A stretch of DNA of 64,000 nucleotides from an uncultured Clostridia bacterium (lineage in GTDB: Bacteria > Bacillota > Clostridia > TANB77 > CAG-508): the NCBI GenBank assembly GCA_934167835.1, contig CAKPLZ010000001.1:62001-126000 (forward strand), in the 5' to 3' direction. The position numbers and the translations under genes are program-made. The notes beneath the pieces are model-generated. The model worked only from the letters and a program-made list of their open reading frames with translations, was not told the DNA's origin and searched no databases. Shown in pieces: positions 45,497 to 55,349 of the stretch. Position 1 is the first letter of the stretch, and every line of letters starts with the position of its first letter.

Positions 45497-46409
45497 TTAG
45501 GAATTTATTATTATTTTTATATTATCATCTATGCTTTTGTCTCCATCTAGCCAAATAATATCATCGTTTTTTCTAAACCATGTAAGCTGCCTTTTTGCAT
45601 AATGTCTTGTTTCTTTTTTTAATTTTTCAATCATTTCTTCTTTAGTAATTTCATTATTCAAATATTGAACAACCTCTTTATAACCTAAGCCTTGCATCGC
45701 AGTTGGAAATTTGGAATACTTTTGGTAAATAGTTTGAACCTCATCAATCAAACCAATTTCTAGCATTTGGTCAACTCTTTTTTCAATTCTTTCATAAAGT
45801 TTATTTCTATCCATGTTTATTGCAAATACTTTGTAATTGTATTTTACATCATTTTTTCTTGACTCAATTTCTTGCTCTGTTTTTGTTTTTCCTGTTTTAT
45901 GAAAAATTTCTAAAACTCTTATTATTCTTTTTCTGTCATTTGGACTTATTTTTTTCATAGCTTCTGGGTCAATTTTTTGAGCTTTCTCAAATAATCCTGC
46001 TAGTCCTTCTGTTTCTGCAATTTTATTCAATTTTTCCCTATATTCTAAATCAATTTCTTCATCTTGAAATTCGATTCCATATATTAAACTATTTATATAT
46101 AATCCTGTACCTCCAACAATTATTGGAGTTTTTCCTGCATTTAAAATGTTAGAAATTGCATCTTCAGCATCTTTTTTGAAACTTGATACACTATATCTTT
46201 CCTCTGGTGACACAAAATCAATCAAATAGTGTTTAATCCCCTGCATTTCGTTTTCTGTAACTTTTGCTGTTCCAATATTCATCTCTTTATATATTTGCAT
46301 GGAATCTGCAGAAATTATTTCTCCATTAATTTTTTTGGCTAGTTCAACTGCTAGCTTGGATTTACCGAGAAGCAGTTGGTCCTGCAATTACATATACTGT
46401 TGGTTTCAA
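45497..46409 (-). CDS. miaA: tRNA dimethylallyltransferase MiaA, one CGGT quadruplet site
   Basis: MiaA adds dimethylallyl to A37 of UNN-decoding tRNAs. 303 residues if translation starts at TTG 46409 (RBS AAGGAAGG) and CGGT at 46364-46367 is one glycine. The P-loop then reads VIAGPTAS-G-KSKLAVELA, followed by ISADSMQIYKEMNIGTAK, VGGTGLYINSLIYGIEF and LTWFRKNDDIIWLD. In triplets the frame hits TAA immediately after CGG at codon 15, so no useful product could be made from the natural start. Confidence 0.94.
46364..46367 (-). other. Quadruplet codon CGGT (Gly) in miaA P-loop, residue 15
   Basis: TCT CGG TAA in the zero frame becomes TCT-CGGT-AAA, restoring the invariant GPTASGKS Walker A. Confidence 0.93.
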
Positions 46410-46433
46410 TCTTGTAACCTTCCTTTTTTTATT

Positions 46434-48458
46434 TTATTTACGTCTATTAAATTTTCTTTCGATATCTACTTTTTCCATTTTTATTGCTGTTGGTCTTCCA
46501 TGTGGACATGTGAATGGGTTTGGTAGAATTAGAAGTTTTTTCATTAAATTGTCTACTTCTTCTTTTGTAAGAGCCATGTTAGCTTTTACTGCGGCTTTAC
46601 ATGCGACTGTTGCTATAAATTTATCTTCTTTTTCTTGTTTTGCTGTTATTGCTACAGTATCTATTGTATCTAATATTTCAAGGAATAATTCCTTTGTATC
46701 CATGTCCATACAAATTGAAGGCACACCTATTAACCTGATTGTGTTTTCTCCAAATTCCTCTAGCATAAATCCAGCTTTTCTAAATAAGTCTATATTTTCC
46801 TTTACTAATGATTTTTCTTTGTGTGATAATGTTATAATATCTGGTAATAGCATGATTTGAGAATCTTTATCTGCATTTTCATAATAGTTCTTTTTAATTT
46901 CTTCATATAAAATTCTCTCATGTGCTGCATGTTGATCTATTATATACATTTCATTTCCCATTTCGATTATTATGTATGTTGAAAAGACTATTCCGCAGAA
47001 TTTATATGCTGGAATGTTTGAATATGTTTCTTTATCCTCAAATACTGAAATGTTTTTAACATCTGCAAATGAATAGTTTGTTACTTTTTCAGGTTCGTCC
47101 TTTTTATCATCAATTTTTACTCCAAAGGTTTCGTTATACATTTTGCCAAAGTCCATATTTTCTGTTTGTGAATATGGAACATCTGCCTTATATGGTTCAT
47201 CATTATTCTTATAAGAAAAGATTTGTTCTATGGCGTTATTTTCCACATTTTTCTCAATATCATCATTTCTCTTTTTAAAAATACTAAATAGCCCTACTTT
47301 TTTTGGTTCCTCTGGTTTTATATTTGTGGTCTGTGGTTCAACATTAGTAATTGGTGCAAACCTTTGTGTTTCTTGAGATATGTCTATTTTCTGTGGTTCT
47401 GTTATAATCTCAGCTTCTGGAACTACATCTTTTTTTATTTCGATTTCTCTTTCGGAATTTTTAACTAAATCTCCTTTTAGTAATCCTTCTCTAATTGCAT
47501 GATATACTGCTTTAAATACACTTTGTTCATCTGAAAATCTTATTTCCAATTTTGTTGGATGTACATTTACATCTATTTTTCTTGGGTCCATTTCTATATT
47601 TAATACCAAAAAGCCAAATTTTCCAATTGGCACTAGTCCTTTAAACGCTTGTTCAGCAGATGCTGTTAGTGTTTTGTCTTTTACAAATCTTTTATTTACA
47701 AAAAACATTTGAAAAGTTCTATTTCCTCTTGCAATTTCTGGTTTTCCAACAACTCCTGTTACTCTTATATCATCCAATTTATAGTCAATATCTATTATTC
47801 CATCTGCTATTTCTTTTCCATATATGTTATAAATTGCAGTTTTTAAATCTCCATTTCCTGCTGTTTTTATAAGTGTTTTAGTTTCACTTGAAAGACGTAT
47901 TGCTACATTTGGGTTTGCTAGAGCTATTCGTTTTACTGTATCTTCAATATATCCTAATTCTGAAAAATCCTTTTTTAGGAATTTATATCTAACTGGTGTA
48001 TTATAGAACAAATTACTTACTGTTATGCTAGTTCCTTTTTGTGTTCCTATCTCTTCTTTTTCTAAAACATCTCCGCCTTCAATTACAACTTTACTTCCAA
48101 TAAACTCGTTTTCTGTTTTTGTTACTAATTCTACATGCGCAATTGCTGCAATACTTGCTAAAGCTTCTCCTCTAAACCCCATTGATTTTACGGTGTCTAA
48201 ATCTTCTGCTGTTCTTATTTTGCTTGTTGCATGTCTTTCGAATGCAAATTCTAGGTCGTCTTTTGCTATACCTTGTCCATTATCTATTATTTTTATTTGC
48301 TTAATTCCACCATTTTTTACTTCTATGCTTACACTTGTTGCTCCTGCATCTATTGAGTTTTCTACTAATTCTTTTACTACAGATGCTGGTCTTTCTATAA
48401 CTTCGCCTGCGGCTATTTGGTTTATTGTTAAATCATCTAATAAAACTATTTTTCCCAT
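46434..48458 (-). CDS. mutL: DNA mismatch repair protein MutL
   Basis: 674 residues. The GHKL ATPase domain shows IAAGEVIERPASVVKELVEN, DNGQGIAKDDLEFAFERHAT, TVKSMGFRGEALASIAAI and GTSITVSNLFYNTPVR. The C-terminal endonuclease domain shows QHAAHERILYEE, an ACKAAVKAN segment and CPHGRPTAIKM, a metal-binding set typical of endonucleolytic MutL; the linker is acidic and low-complexity. miaA follows 24 bases downstream; the mutL-miaA pair is common. Confidence 0.96.
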   Translation of the reverse strand: MGKIVLLDDLTINQIAAGEVIERPASVVKELVENSIDAGATSVSIEVKNGGIKQIKIIDNGQGIAKDDLEFAFERHATSKIRTAEDLDTVKSMGFRGEALASIAAIAHVELVTKTENEFIGSKVVIEGGDVLEKEEIGTQKGTSITVSNLFYNTPVRYKFLKKDFSELGYIEDTVKRIALANPNVAIRLSSETKTLIKTAGNGDLKTAIYNIYGKEIADGIIDIDYKLDDIRVTGVVGKPEIARGNRTFQMFFVNKRFVKDKTLTASAEQAFKGLVPIGKFGFLVLNIEMDPRKIDVNVHPTKLEIRFSDEQSVFKAVYHAIREGLLKGDLVKNSEREIEIKKDVVPEAEIITEPQKIDISQETQRFAPITNVEPQTTNIKPEEPKKVGLFSIFKKRNDDIEKNVENNAIEQIFSYKNNDEPYKADVPYSQTENMDFGKMYNETFGVKIDDKKDEPEKVTNYSFADVKNISVFEDKETYSNIPAYKFCGIVFSTYIIIEMGNEMYIIDQHAAHERILYEEIKKNYYENADKDSQIMLLPDIITLSHKEKSLVKENIDLFRKAGFMLEEFGENTIRLIGVPSICMDMDTKELFLEILDTIDTVAITAKQEKEDKFIATVACKAAVKANMALTKEEVDNLMKKLLILPNPFTCPHGRPTAIKMEKVDIERKFNRRK

Positions 48459-48475
48459 GTTTTTTTCCTTTCATA

Positions 48476-48919
48476 CTAATGCAAATTATATGCTGTATAA
48501 TAAGTTACACCATCTTTTTCTATTCCATTTAAGCTGATGATATCTCTGTTTGTAAAATTTATAACAATATCATCGCTTACCTCTGATATTCCAAAGACTG
48601 AATAGATGTCATTACCTGAAAAGTATCTTAACCTTGCTGCTGTAATATTTTTAGTAGCAATATTTCCTTCTGAAATTATTTCTTGTATTTTTGCTGTTTG
48701 ATCTTCAGTAAGTTCTGCTCCTAAGGTTCTATAATCAACATCCTCATCAAGCATTAGGTCAACTTTTTTTTGAATCATATTCATATATGTTTCAAATTTA
48801 ATTACCTTTGCATCCTGATAAGTATTTACACTATTTGTAATAACTAACCCTGCAAGTATTGTTAATAACAATACTGTCATTATTACAGTAATTAATGTTA
48901 TTCCCTTTGTTTCTTTCAT
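48476..48919 (-). CDS. Pseudopilin-like secreted protein
   Basis: 147 residues starting MKETKGITLITVIMTVLLLT, a class III prepilin signal with a hydrophobic helix like that of the larger pilin-like gene at 37037. The rest is a short polar domain ending YYTAYNLH. ATG 48919 is set by GGAGG 6 bases upstream. No pilus assembly genes are in the window. Role unknown, possibly a minor pilin. Confidence 0.7.
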   Translation of the reverse strand: MKETKGITLITVIMTVLLLTILAGLVITNSVNTYQDAKVIKFETYMNMIQKKVDLMLDEDVDYRTLGAELTEDQTAKIQEIISEGNIATKNITAARLRYFSGNDIYSVFGISEVSDDIVINFTNRDIISLNGIEKDGVTYYTAYNLH

Positions 48920-48985
48920 ATACAGCCTCCATTGTTTTTTCTTCCCATATTTTATCATATAGCTTTTTATTTTTCAATAATTTTA

Positions 48986-49013
48986 TTGACTTTTTTATTT
49001 TATGTGGTAAAAT
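48986..49013 (+). promoter_or_regulatory. Sigma-A promoter of the tRNA gene
   Basis: TTGACT (48986-48991) and TAAAAT (49008-49013) are 16 bases apart; transcription would begin just at the tRNA 5' end. Confidence 0.7.
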
Positions 49014-49021
49014 AAATTTAT

Positions 49022-49096
<75 letters not shown>

Positions 49097-49150
49097 TTTA
49101 TATTGAATTATTAGGTATTATAAAAAATTAATATAATTTAAAAATGATTA

Positions 49151-49174
49151 AAAGGCTGGGAAATCAGCCTTTTG
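49151..49174 (+). terminator. Terminator downstream of the tRNA gene
   Basis: AAAGGCTG pairs with CAGCCTTT around GGAAAT, followed by TTTGTTT. Confidence 0.8.
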
Positions 49175-49227
49175 TTTATCTTTATCATTTAAAAAAATTT
49201 ATAATAAATTATTAAAAATCAAAAGAA

Positions 49228-49291
49228 TTACATTAAAATTACATTAAAAATCAAACATTATTTACATTAAAAAAAATATTTACATTAAAAT
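49228..49291. repeat. Four copies of TTACATTAAAA at the amidase 3' end
   Basis: The unit occurs at about 49228, 49239, 49262 and 49280; the last contains the amidase stop codon. Possibly replication slippage or recombination debris. Confidence 0.6.
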
Positions 49292-50101
49292 TTCATTTAC
49301 TCTATTTTGTACTGCATTATAATCATACCCAGCATTTGTTAATCTTGTTTTTCTATCTGTTCCGTTTCCCCAATCTCCTCTAATTACTTCTCTTGCTAGT
49401 TCTTCATTTGTTTTAGATGGTTTTGTGTTTGTTTTATTTCCTAATAATTTCTTGTTGACTATATTTTGTATTTCATTATAATCATATCCTGCATTTGTAA
49501 GTTTTGTTTTCCTATCTGCTCCATTGCCCCATTTTCCTGCTATTACCTCGTTTGCAATTTCTTCATTTGTTTTATTTTGACTTGGTTTTGTTTGTTCAGG
49601 CTGTTCTGGAACTGCATTTATTTTATTTGCTTCATCTATTATGTAATCCATTTTAGATAATAAATATGGCCCTGGGCAAGCTGTTGATGCAAACATGCTA
49701 TGCCATACTAATGTTTTTCCTTTTACTAAAGTTATATTATTTCTCTTTGCTACATCTGCTACTAATCTTATTAAGCTATTTAAAACTGTATCACTTATTG
49801 GCCAATTTCCTCCTGCTGAACTATTGGATGTTTCTATTGTTATTGATTTACAATTACTATCCCAATTTGAATTAGACCATGCTGTATCTGCTTCATCTAC
49901 ATATTGTGCTATTCTGCCATCACTGCCAACTCCGTAGTGAGCGCTAGCTTGCCTGCTGCCTTGAAAAATCTTTCCACATTGTTCAGCTGTTAAAACTCCT
50001 GCCATGTGGTGTATGGTTATTGTCTCTATCTTTCTTCCGCTTCTCCCTTTTGAAAAGTGTGTGGCTTTTATAAACTTTTCTGCTAAACTTGAATTACTCA
50101 T
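49280..50101 (-). CDS. N-acetylmuramoyl-L-alanine amidase with two Cpl-7-like repeats (endolysin)
   Basis: Cleaves peptidoglycan. 273 residues: an Amidase_2/PGRP domain at residues 1-165 (ETITIHHMAGVLTAEQCGKI, ASAHYGVGSDGRIAQYVDEA, HSMFASTACPGPYLLSKM; zinc ligands His, His, Cys) followed by two CW_7-like cell-wall-binding repeats (NEEIANEVIAGKWGNGADRK and NEELAREVIRGDWGNGTDRK). This is the layout of clostridial phage endolysins. ATG 50101 has GGGGAAAGAAG upstream. It lies with a holin and an XRE regulator next to the tRNA gene. Confidence 0.92.
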   Translation of the reverse strand: MSNSSLAEKFIKATHFSKGRSGRKIETITIHHMAGVLTAEQCGKIFQGSRQASAHYGVGSDGRIAQYVDEADTAWSNSNWDSNCKSITIETSNSSAGGNWPISDTVLNSLIRLVADVAKRNNITLVKGKTLVWHSMFASTACPGPYLLSKMDYIIDEANKINAVPEQPEQTKPSQNKTNEEIANEVIAGKWGNGADRKTKLTNAGYDYNEIQNIVNKKLLGNKTNTKPSKTNEELAREVIRGDWGNGTDRKTRLTNAGYDYNAVQNRVNEILM

Positions 50102-50180
50102 CTTCTTTCCCCTTTCCTCCACTAAATTCTTTTTCTTGTTCTTCAGATAAAATTATTTCCTCTTTATTATCCTCCATCAT
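50094..50180 (-). CDS. 28-residue acidic peptide between holin and amidase
   Basis: ORF MMEDNKEEIILSEEQEKEFS plus eight residues, with GGAGAAG upstream of ATG 50180. It overlaps the holin end and the amidase start (ATGAGTAA junction), an arrangement that suggests translational coupling within the lysis cassette. No known family. Confidence 0.5.
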   Translation of the reverse strand: MMEDNKEEIILSEEQEKEFSGGKGKEDE

Positions 50181-50386
50181 TCTTCTCCTCTCTTATAATT
50201 TATATGTGATATCCCTAAAACAGCTCCCATAAAGGTTGTTACAGCTGTCATTATAGTTAGAACAATATCTGTACACGCAACATTAAAGCATTTCAATATT
50301 ACACCAACTAAAGTAGTTACTGCTGGTAAAAATACCAATGTGAGCCATTTTAATGCATCATATACTTTGTTACTCAAAACTCTCAC
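50177..50386 (-). CDS. Phage holin, small
   Basis: 69 residues with two membrane segments (WLTLVFLPAVTTLVGVIL and VLTIMTAVTTFMGAVLG) and a polar tail, resembling the phi LC3/LL-H holin group (YDALKWLTLVFLPA is typical). Start is GTG or a nearby TTG after GAGGTGAG. Together with the amidase it forms a holin-endolysin pair. Confidence 0.85.
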   Translation of the reverse strand: MRVLSNKVYDALKWLTLVFLPAVTTLVGVILKCFNVACTDIVLTIMTAVTTFMGAVLGISHINYKRGEE

Positions 50387-50526
50387 CTCATTTCATGCTT
50401 ATTGTGGCTATATTATTTTATGTATAAAGTTTATTAATTGTTCTTTTATAATGCTTACAAATAAAAAATGCACTACAAATATTAGAATTTCATCTAATAT
50501 TTCTAGCGCATTTTTATTAATTTTAC

Positions 50527-50739
50527 TTATGCATTTTTTTCTCTATCTGTTCTATATAGTAAATAATCTAGTGATACATTATAAAAATCTGCCAATTTGC
50601 ATAAAGCTTCTAAAGGGATTCTTCTTTTATTGCATTCATAATATGAATATGCAACTTGAGAGATTTTTAACATTTTGCTGACTTCGAACTGACTTAGTTC
50701 TCTATCTTCCCTTAAATCTCTAATTCTAGTTTTTATCAT
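50527..50739 (-). CDS. XRE-family helix-turn-helix regulator
   Basis: 70 residues. IRDLREDRELSQFEVSKMLK, ISQVAYSYYECNKRRIPLEA and LCKLADFYNVSLDYLLYRTD form the Cro/C1-type HTH. ATG 50739 follows AAAGGGTG. It probably regulates the short cassette; its transcript may end at a T-rich hairpin near 50470-50520 (ACTACAAATATTAGAATT region). Confidence 0.9.
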   Translation of the reverse strand: MIKTRIRDLREDRELSQFEVSKMLKISQVAYSYYECNKRRIPLEALCKLADFYNVSLDYLLYRTDREKNA

Positions 50740-50832
50740 AATAAACACCCTTTCGTTTAATAATCTCTTTTCTATAAAATCGATTATAAACTAAAAAGGG
50801 CGCAAACCTGCTATTTTAAAACAAAGTGTTAT

Positions 50833-51940
50833 CTAGAAATTTATTTTTCGTACGACTCTACTTGATATTGTTGATAAAATTTCGTAATTGATTGTTTGGC
50901 ATTGCTTAGCAATTTCTTCTAGCGTAATTTTTTTATTATCCCATATATATATTTCATCTCCAATTTTAGCCTCAGGAATATCCGTTACATCTATCATAAA
51001 ACTATCCATACATACTTTTCCAACAATTGGAGCTTTTTTTCCATGTATTATTACATTTCCCGTATTACTTAAGTTTCTTCTTATGCCGTCTGCATATCCT
51101 ATTGGAACATTTGCTATTACAGATTTTCTCTTTGTTGTATAAGTTCTTCCATAACTTATGCTAGTTCCTTCTGGGACTTCTTTTATAAAAGATACCTTAC
51201 TTTTTAATACACATGTTGGTTCAAGGTCTATGTCCCCTTTTAAAGATTCATCCGGCAAATATCCATATAGTATTATTCCGTGGTCTTATCATATTTCCAG
51301 GCAAATCTTTTATTCTAATTATAGCCGCACTATTTCCACAATGTACATATTTTATAGTCTTGATTTTTGTTTTGATGTATTCTACTGCCTTGTTAAAAAT
51401 ATCAATTTGCTCTTTCGTATAATTCAAATCCGAATCGCTTGTGGCAAAATGTGTGAAAATTCCCTCTATTTCAATATTTTTAAGTTTTATTGCTTTTTGA
51501 ACAAAGTTTTCCAGATTTTGAACTTGAACTCCTGTTCTTCCCATTCCTGTTTCAATTTCTAAATGTACTTTTGCTTTTTTCCCTTGTTTACATGCTTCTT
51601 CATCTAATTTTTGTAAAAATTCTATATAGCAACAACTTGATGTTAAATTGTATTGAACAATGTTTTCAATTTCTTCCATCGAAGGCTGATTTAGTACTAC
51701 TATTTTTCCACCAAAGTTAAGTTCATCTCTTAAAACTATTCCCTCATCAACAATTGCTGTTGCTACAATATCTAGTTTTTCTTGTTTTATAAATTCACTA
51801 ATTGCCTCTAACCCTATGCCATATCCTCCTGCTTTTAATACCGGAAGAATTTTTTTATCCGGCTGGCATTTTTGAATTTTATTATAATTATTTATCATTG
51901 CTTTCATATCAATTATTAATTGTGTTTGTCTGTTTTTCAT
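50833..51940 (-). CDS. alr: Alanine racemase, one CGGA quadruplet site
   Basis: Makes D-alanine for peptidoglycan with PLP. 368 residues when CGGA at 51277-51280 is one glycine. PLP-lysine region ILPVLKAGGYGIGLEAISEF, IETGMGRTGVQ, HCGNSAA, then GNMIRP-G-IILYGYLPDE across the site, the catalytic tyrosine in EGTSISYGRTYTTKRKS and GYADGIRRNLSNTGNVI. Triplet reading stops ten codons after CGG, losing the second half. Start 51940 follows AAGGAAACAAA. Confidence 0.94.
51277..51280 (-). other. Quadruplet codon CGGA (Gly) in alr, residue 221
   Basis: CCA CGG AAT becomes CCA-CGGA-ATA, restoring the conserved RPGIxLYG block of alanine racemases. Confidence 0.92.
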
Positions 51941-51964
51941 TTTGTTTCCTTCTTTCATTTTAGC

Positions 51965-54403
51965 TTACAAAATTATTTCTACTTCTATTTTCCCTTGTTT
52001 CTCTGTTAAAACAGCTTTACTTCCAGATTTAAGATTGCCATTTATTATTTCTTCGGCAATTTTATCTTCTATAATTGTTTGCATTGCACGTCTTAACGGT
52101 CTTGCACCATAATTTGAATCTGTACCTTTTTCGATTATTAGTTTTTTCGCTTTTTCATCTATTTTTATATCTATCCCTTGTTCTTTGGCCATTTTGGCAA
52201 TTTTATCTATCATTATTTCTGCTATTTCATTTAGCTCGCCTTCTGTTAATTTATGGAATACTATTATTTCATCTATTCTATTTATGAACTCTGGTTTGAA
52301 TGATTTTTTAAGCTCCGCTAAAACTTCTTTTTTTGTCTTTTCATATTCTTTTTCAGCCTCATTTTGATTAGTAGATGTAAAGCCTAATGTTTTTTTCTCA
52401 GTAATCAATCTAGCCCCTATGTTTGATGTCATTATAATTATTGAATTTTTAAAGCTTACAACTCTTCCATGCGAATCTGTAAGTCTACCTTCATCAAGGA
52501 TTTGAAGTAAAATATTTAGTACATCTGGGTGAGCTTTTTCAATTTCATCAAACAAAACTATTGAATATGGCTTTCTTCTTACTTTTTCAGTTAGGCCTCC
52601 TGCTTCGTCAAAGCCAACATATCCTGGAGGTGAACCTATTAGTTTTGAAGTTGAATGACTTTCCATATATTCAGACATGTCAATCCTTATAATTGAGTTT
52701 TCGTCACCAAATAGACTTTCTGCTAGTGCTTTAGAAAGCTCGGTTTTACCTACTCCTGTTGGTCCTAGAAACATAAATGTTCCTATAGGTTTATTGGGGT
52801 CTCTAAGTCCTACTCTGCTTCTTTTAATAGCTTTTGTTACTGCTTTTACAGCTTCTTCTTGCCCAATTACTCTTTTTTTGATATTTTCCTCTAAACTTTT
52901 TAGCTTTTCGTTTTCATCTTGCGAAATCTTTTGCACAGGTATTCCTGTCCAGCTGCTTATTACTTCTGTAATTTCAGACTCTCCTATTTGCTCAATTTTT
53001 ATACTATTTTTATCTTTCCATTTAGATTTTTCTTTAATTAAAACTTCTGTTTCATTTTTTTCTAAGTCTCGTAATTGTGCAGCCTTTTCAAAATCTTGAG
53101 TAAAAATTGCTTCTTCTTTTTCTTTACTTATCTTTTGAATTCTTTCCTCCATTTTTTTTAAACTTTGAGGTTCTGTATATGTTTTAAGTTTTACTCTTGA
53201 TGCCGCTTCATCTATTAAATCTATTGCCTTATCTGGCAAGAATCTGTCTGTAATATATCTTATTGATAGTTCTGTTGCCGCTTCTATTGCTTCATTTGAG
53301 ATTTTTACATTATGGTGTGCTTCATATTTGTCTCTAATTCCTTGAAGAATTTGAATTGTTTCTTCCTTACTTGGTTCATTTACAATGATTGGTCCAAATC
53401 TTCTTTCAAGCGCACTATCTTTTTCTATATATTTTCTATACTCATTTAATGTAGTTGCACCAACAATTTGAATTTCTCCTCTTGCAAGAAGTGGCTTTAA
53501 GATATTAGCTGCATCTATTGCTCCTTCTGCTGCTCCTGCACCAACTATTGTGTGTATTTCATCTATAAATACAATAATATTTCCTGCTTTTTTTACTTCT
53601 TTTAATGCTTTTTTTATTCGTTCTTCAAAATCTCCTCTATATTTTGCACCAGCTACCATTCCTGGAATATCAAGAGTTACAACCCTTTTGTTTTTTAAAT
53701 TTTCTGGCACCTCTCCTGCAACTATTTTTTCTGCTAACCCTTCAATTACTGCTGTTTTACCAACACCTGGTTCTCCAATCAAACATGGATTGTTTTTAGT
53801 TCTTCTAGACAATATTTGAATAATTCGTTCAATTTCAGTCTTTCTTCCAACTATTGGATCTAACTTTCCCTGAACTGCAAGTTCTGTTAAATCACTTCCA
53901 AATTGATTTAATGTGGGAGTTGAATGGTTTATATTTCTGCTTACCCTCTCATTTACTCCTCCATTGTCAAATTCATTTATTACTTTTACTATTTCATTAT
54001 ATAGTTTCTGTGGCTCTAATTTAAGCTCTAGCATGATTCGCATTGCAACACTGTCAGCTTCTCTCATTATTCCTATAAGTAGATGCTCTGTTCCTATATA
54101 ATCAGAACCCAGTTTTCTTGCTTCATTAAAAGCGTTTTCTATTACTTTTTTTGTTCTAGGAGTCAATCCTATTGTGTTTTTTCCTTGTATCTTTCCAATT
54201 CCTACTAATTCTTCTATTTTTTCTAAAACTAAGTCTGCTGTAATTCCCTGATTTTCAAGCACTTTGTTTGCAATTCCTGTTCCTTCTTTTGTTAAACCGT
54301 ATAAAATATGTTCTGTTCCAACATAGTTGTGTCCTAGTTTTACTGCCAAGTTTTCTGCTGTTTGTATAGCTTTTTCAGCTTTTTTTGTAAATTTATATGT
54401 CAT
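51965..54403 (-). CDS. clpC: Clp ATPase ClpC
   Basis: AAA+ unfoldase feeding ClpP. 812 residues. Two Clp_N repeats (AENLAVKLGHNYVGTEHILY, ARKLGSDYIGTEHLLIGIMR), D1 Walker A GEPGVGKTAVIEGLA, the UVR-type middle domain (EEAIFTQDFEKAAQLRDLEK), D2 Walker A GPTGVGKTELSKALA, and the D2 small domain (IDRIDEIIVFHKLTEGELNE-like). The usual mcsA/mcsB/ctsR partners are not next to it; alr follows. Confidence 0.95.
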   Translation of the reverse strand: MTYKFTKKAEKAIQTAENLAVKLGHNYVGTEHILYGLTKEGTGIANKVLENQGITADLVLEKIEELVGIGKIQGKNTIGLTPRTKKVIENAFNEARKLGSDYIGTEHLLIGIMREADSVAMRIMLELKLEPQKLYNEIVKVINEFDNGGVNERVSRNINHSTPTLNQFGSDLTELAVQGKLDPIVGRKTEIERIIQILSRRTKNNPCLIGEPGVGKTAVIEGLAEKIVAGEVPENLKNKRVVTLDIPGMVAGAKYRGDFEERIKKALKEVKKAGNIIVFIDEIHTIVGAGAAEGAIDAANILKPLLARGEIQIVGATTLNEYRKYIEKDSALERRFGPIIVNEPSKEETIQILQGIRDKYEAHHNVKISNEAIEAATELSIRYITDRFLPDKAIDLIDEAASRVKLKTYTEPQSLKKMEERIQKISKEKEEAIFTQDFEKAAQLRDLEKNETEVLIKEKSKWKDKNSIKIEQIGESEITEVISSWTGIPVQKISQDENEKLKSLEENIKKRVIGQEEAVKAVTKAIKRSRVGLRDPNKPIGTFMFLGPTGVGKTELSKALAESLFGDENSIIRIDMSEYMESHSTSKLIGSPPGYVGFDEAGGLTEKVRRKPYSIVLFDEIEKAHPDVLNILLQILDEGRLTDSHGRVVSFKNSIIIMTSNIGARLITEKKTLGFTSTNQNEAEKEYEKTKKEVLAELKKSFKPEFINRIDEIIVFHKLTEGELNEIAEIMIDKIAKMAKEQGIDIKIDEKAKKLIIEKGTDSNYGARPLRRAMQTIIEDKIAEEIINGNLKSGSKAVLTEKQGKIEVEIIL

Positions 54404-54434
54404 ATTTTCCCTCCAATGTAATTATTACCCAGTC

Positions 54435-55349
54435 TTAATTTTTATATTCTATAACAGACCCAATTATTCCTGCATCATTCTTTAGTTTTGCTGCAACTAT
54501 TTTAGGTACATTGTTTGGGTTAAATAGCAAATTGCCTTGATTTAATTTTTTAGTTAATTTATCTAGGAAGATATCTTTAAAGTAAACAAAACCTCCTCCT
54601 ATTGATACTATTTCAGGTTCAAATATATTAATTAAATTAGCTATTCCAATACTTAGGTTTTCGATATATTCATCAATAATCTTTTCTGATTTTTCTGGGT
54701 TTTTTTCTATAAATTCTTTAATTTCTTTTCCGCTTACATTATCATCTAATTTAAATTCATTTTTTATATTGTCTTTAAAAACTTTCATTGAAGCATATTT
54801 TTCAAAGCATCCTTTTCGTCCACAATTGCATTGCAATCCATCTTTTTCTATTACTATATGTCCTATTTCAAAGCCCTCATACTTCTTTGGTTTGAGCAAA
54901 TTTCCATTTAAAAATACAGCTCCCCCTATTCCTGTTCCAACAACTAAAAACAGCGCATCATCATATTTTTTAAGTCCACCATGCTCTTTTTCTGCAATTG
55001 CAGCGCATTTTGCATCATTTCTTAATGATACTGGTATATTAAAATATTTATTTATTTCTGAAACTATATCAAAATTTTTAATGTGAATATTATCTGCTTT
55101 TATTATTTCTGTGTTTGAAACAGTTCCTGGAACTGCAATTCCTATTAAACTTATATCTTGAATTTTCATTTTGCTCTTTTCTAATATAGTGGTTATTAAA
55201 TCTATAATTGTTTGAACTAAAATTGTTCCATAACTTTCATTTTTTTGTCTATTTGCAATATCTTTTTCTTCCTTTGCAATAATTGTTCCATTTTCGTTTA
55301 TAAGACCTATTCCAATGTGGCTTCCTCCTATATCTACACCAATTTTCAT
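54435..55349 (-). CDS. ROK-family glucokinase-like kinase
   Basis: 304 residues. VDIGGSHIGIGLINENGTII (phosphate 1), LIGIAVPGTVSNTEI, LRNDAKCAAIAEKEHGG, FLVVGTGIGGAVFLNGNLL, and the ROK zinc motif GLQCNCGRKGCFEKYAS. Most such clostridial proteins are glucokinases; sugar specificity cannot be told here. It stands between clpC and a divergent plus-strand pair. Confidence 0.88.
   Translation of the reverse strand: MKIGVDIGGSHIGIGLINENGTIIAKEEKDIANRQKNESYGTILVQTIIDLITTILEKSKMKIQDISLIGIAVPGTVSNTEIIKADNIHIKNFDIVSEINKYFNIPVSLRNDAKCAAIAEKEHGGLKKYDDALFLVVGTGIGGAVFLNGNLLKPKKYEGFEIGHIVIEKDGLQCNCGRKGCFEKYASMKVFKDNIKNEFKLDDNVSGKEIKEFIEKNPEKSEKIIDEYIENLSIGIANLINIFEPEIVSIGGGFVYFKDIFLDKLTKKLNQGNLLFNPNNVPKIVAAKLKNDAGIIGSVIEYKN

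Noticed and set aside
49280..50739. A full prophage
   Set aside because: Only regulator, holin, a small peptide and endolysin are present; no structural, packaging or integrase genes, and alr follows immediately.
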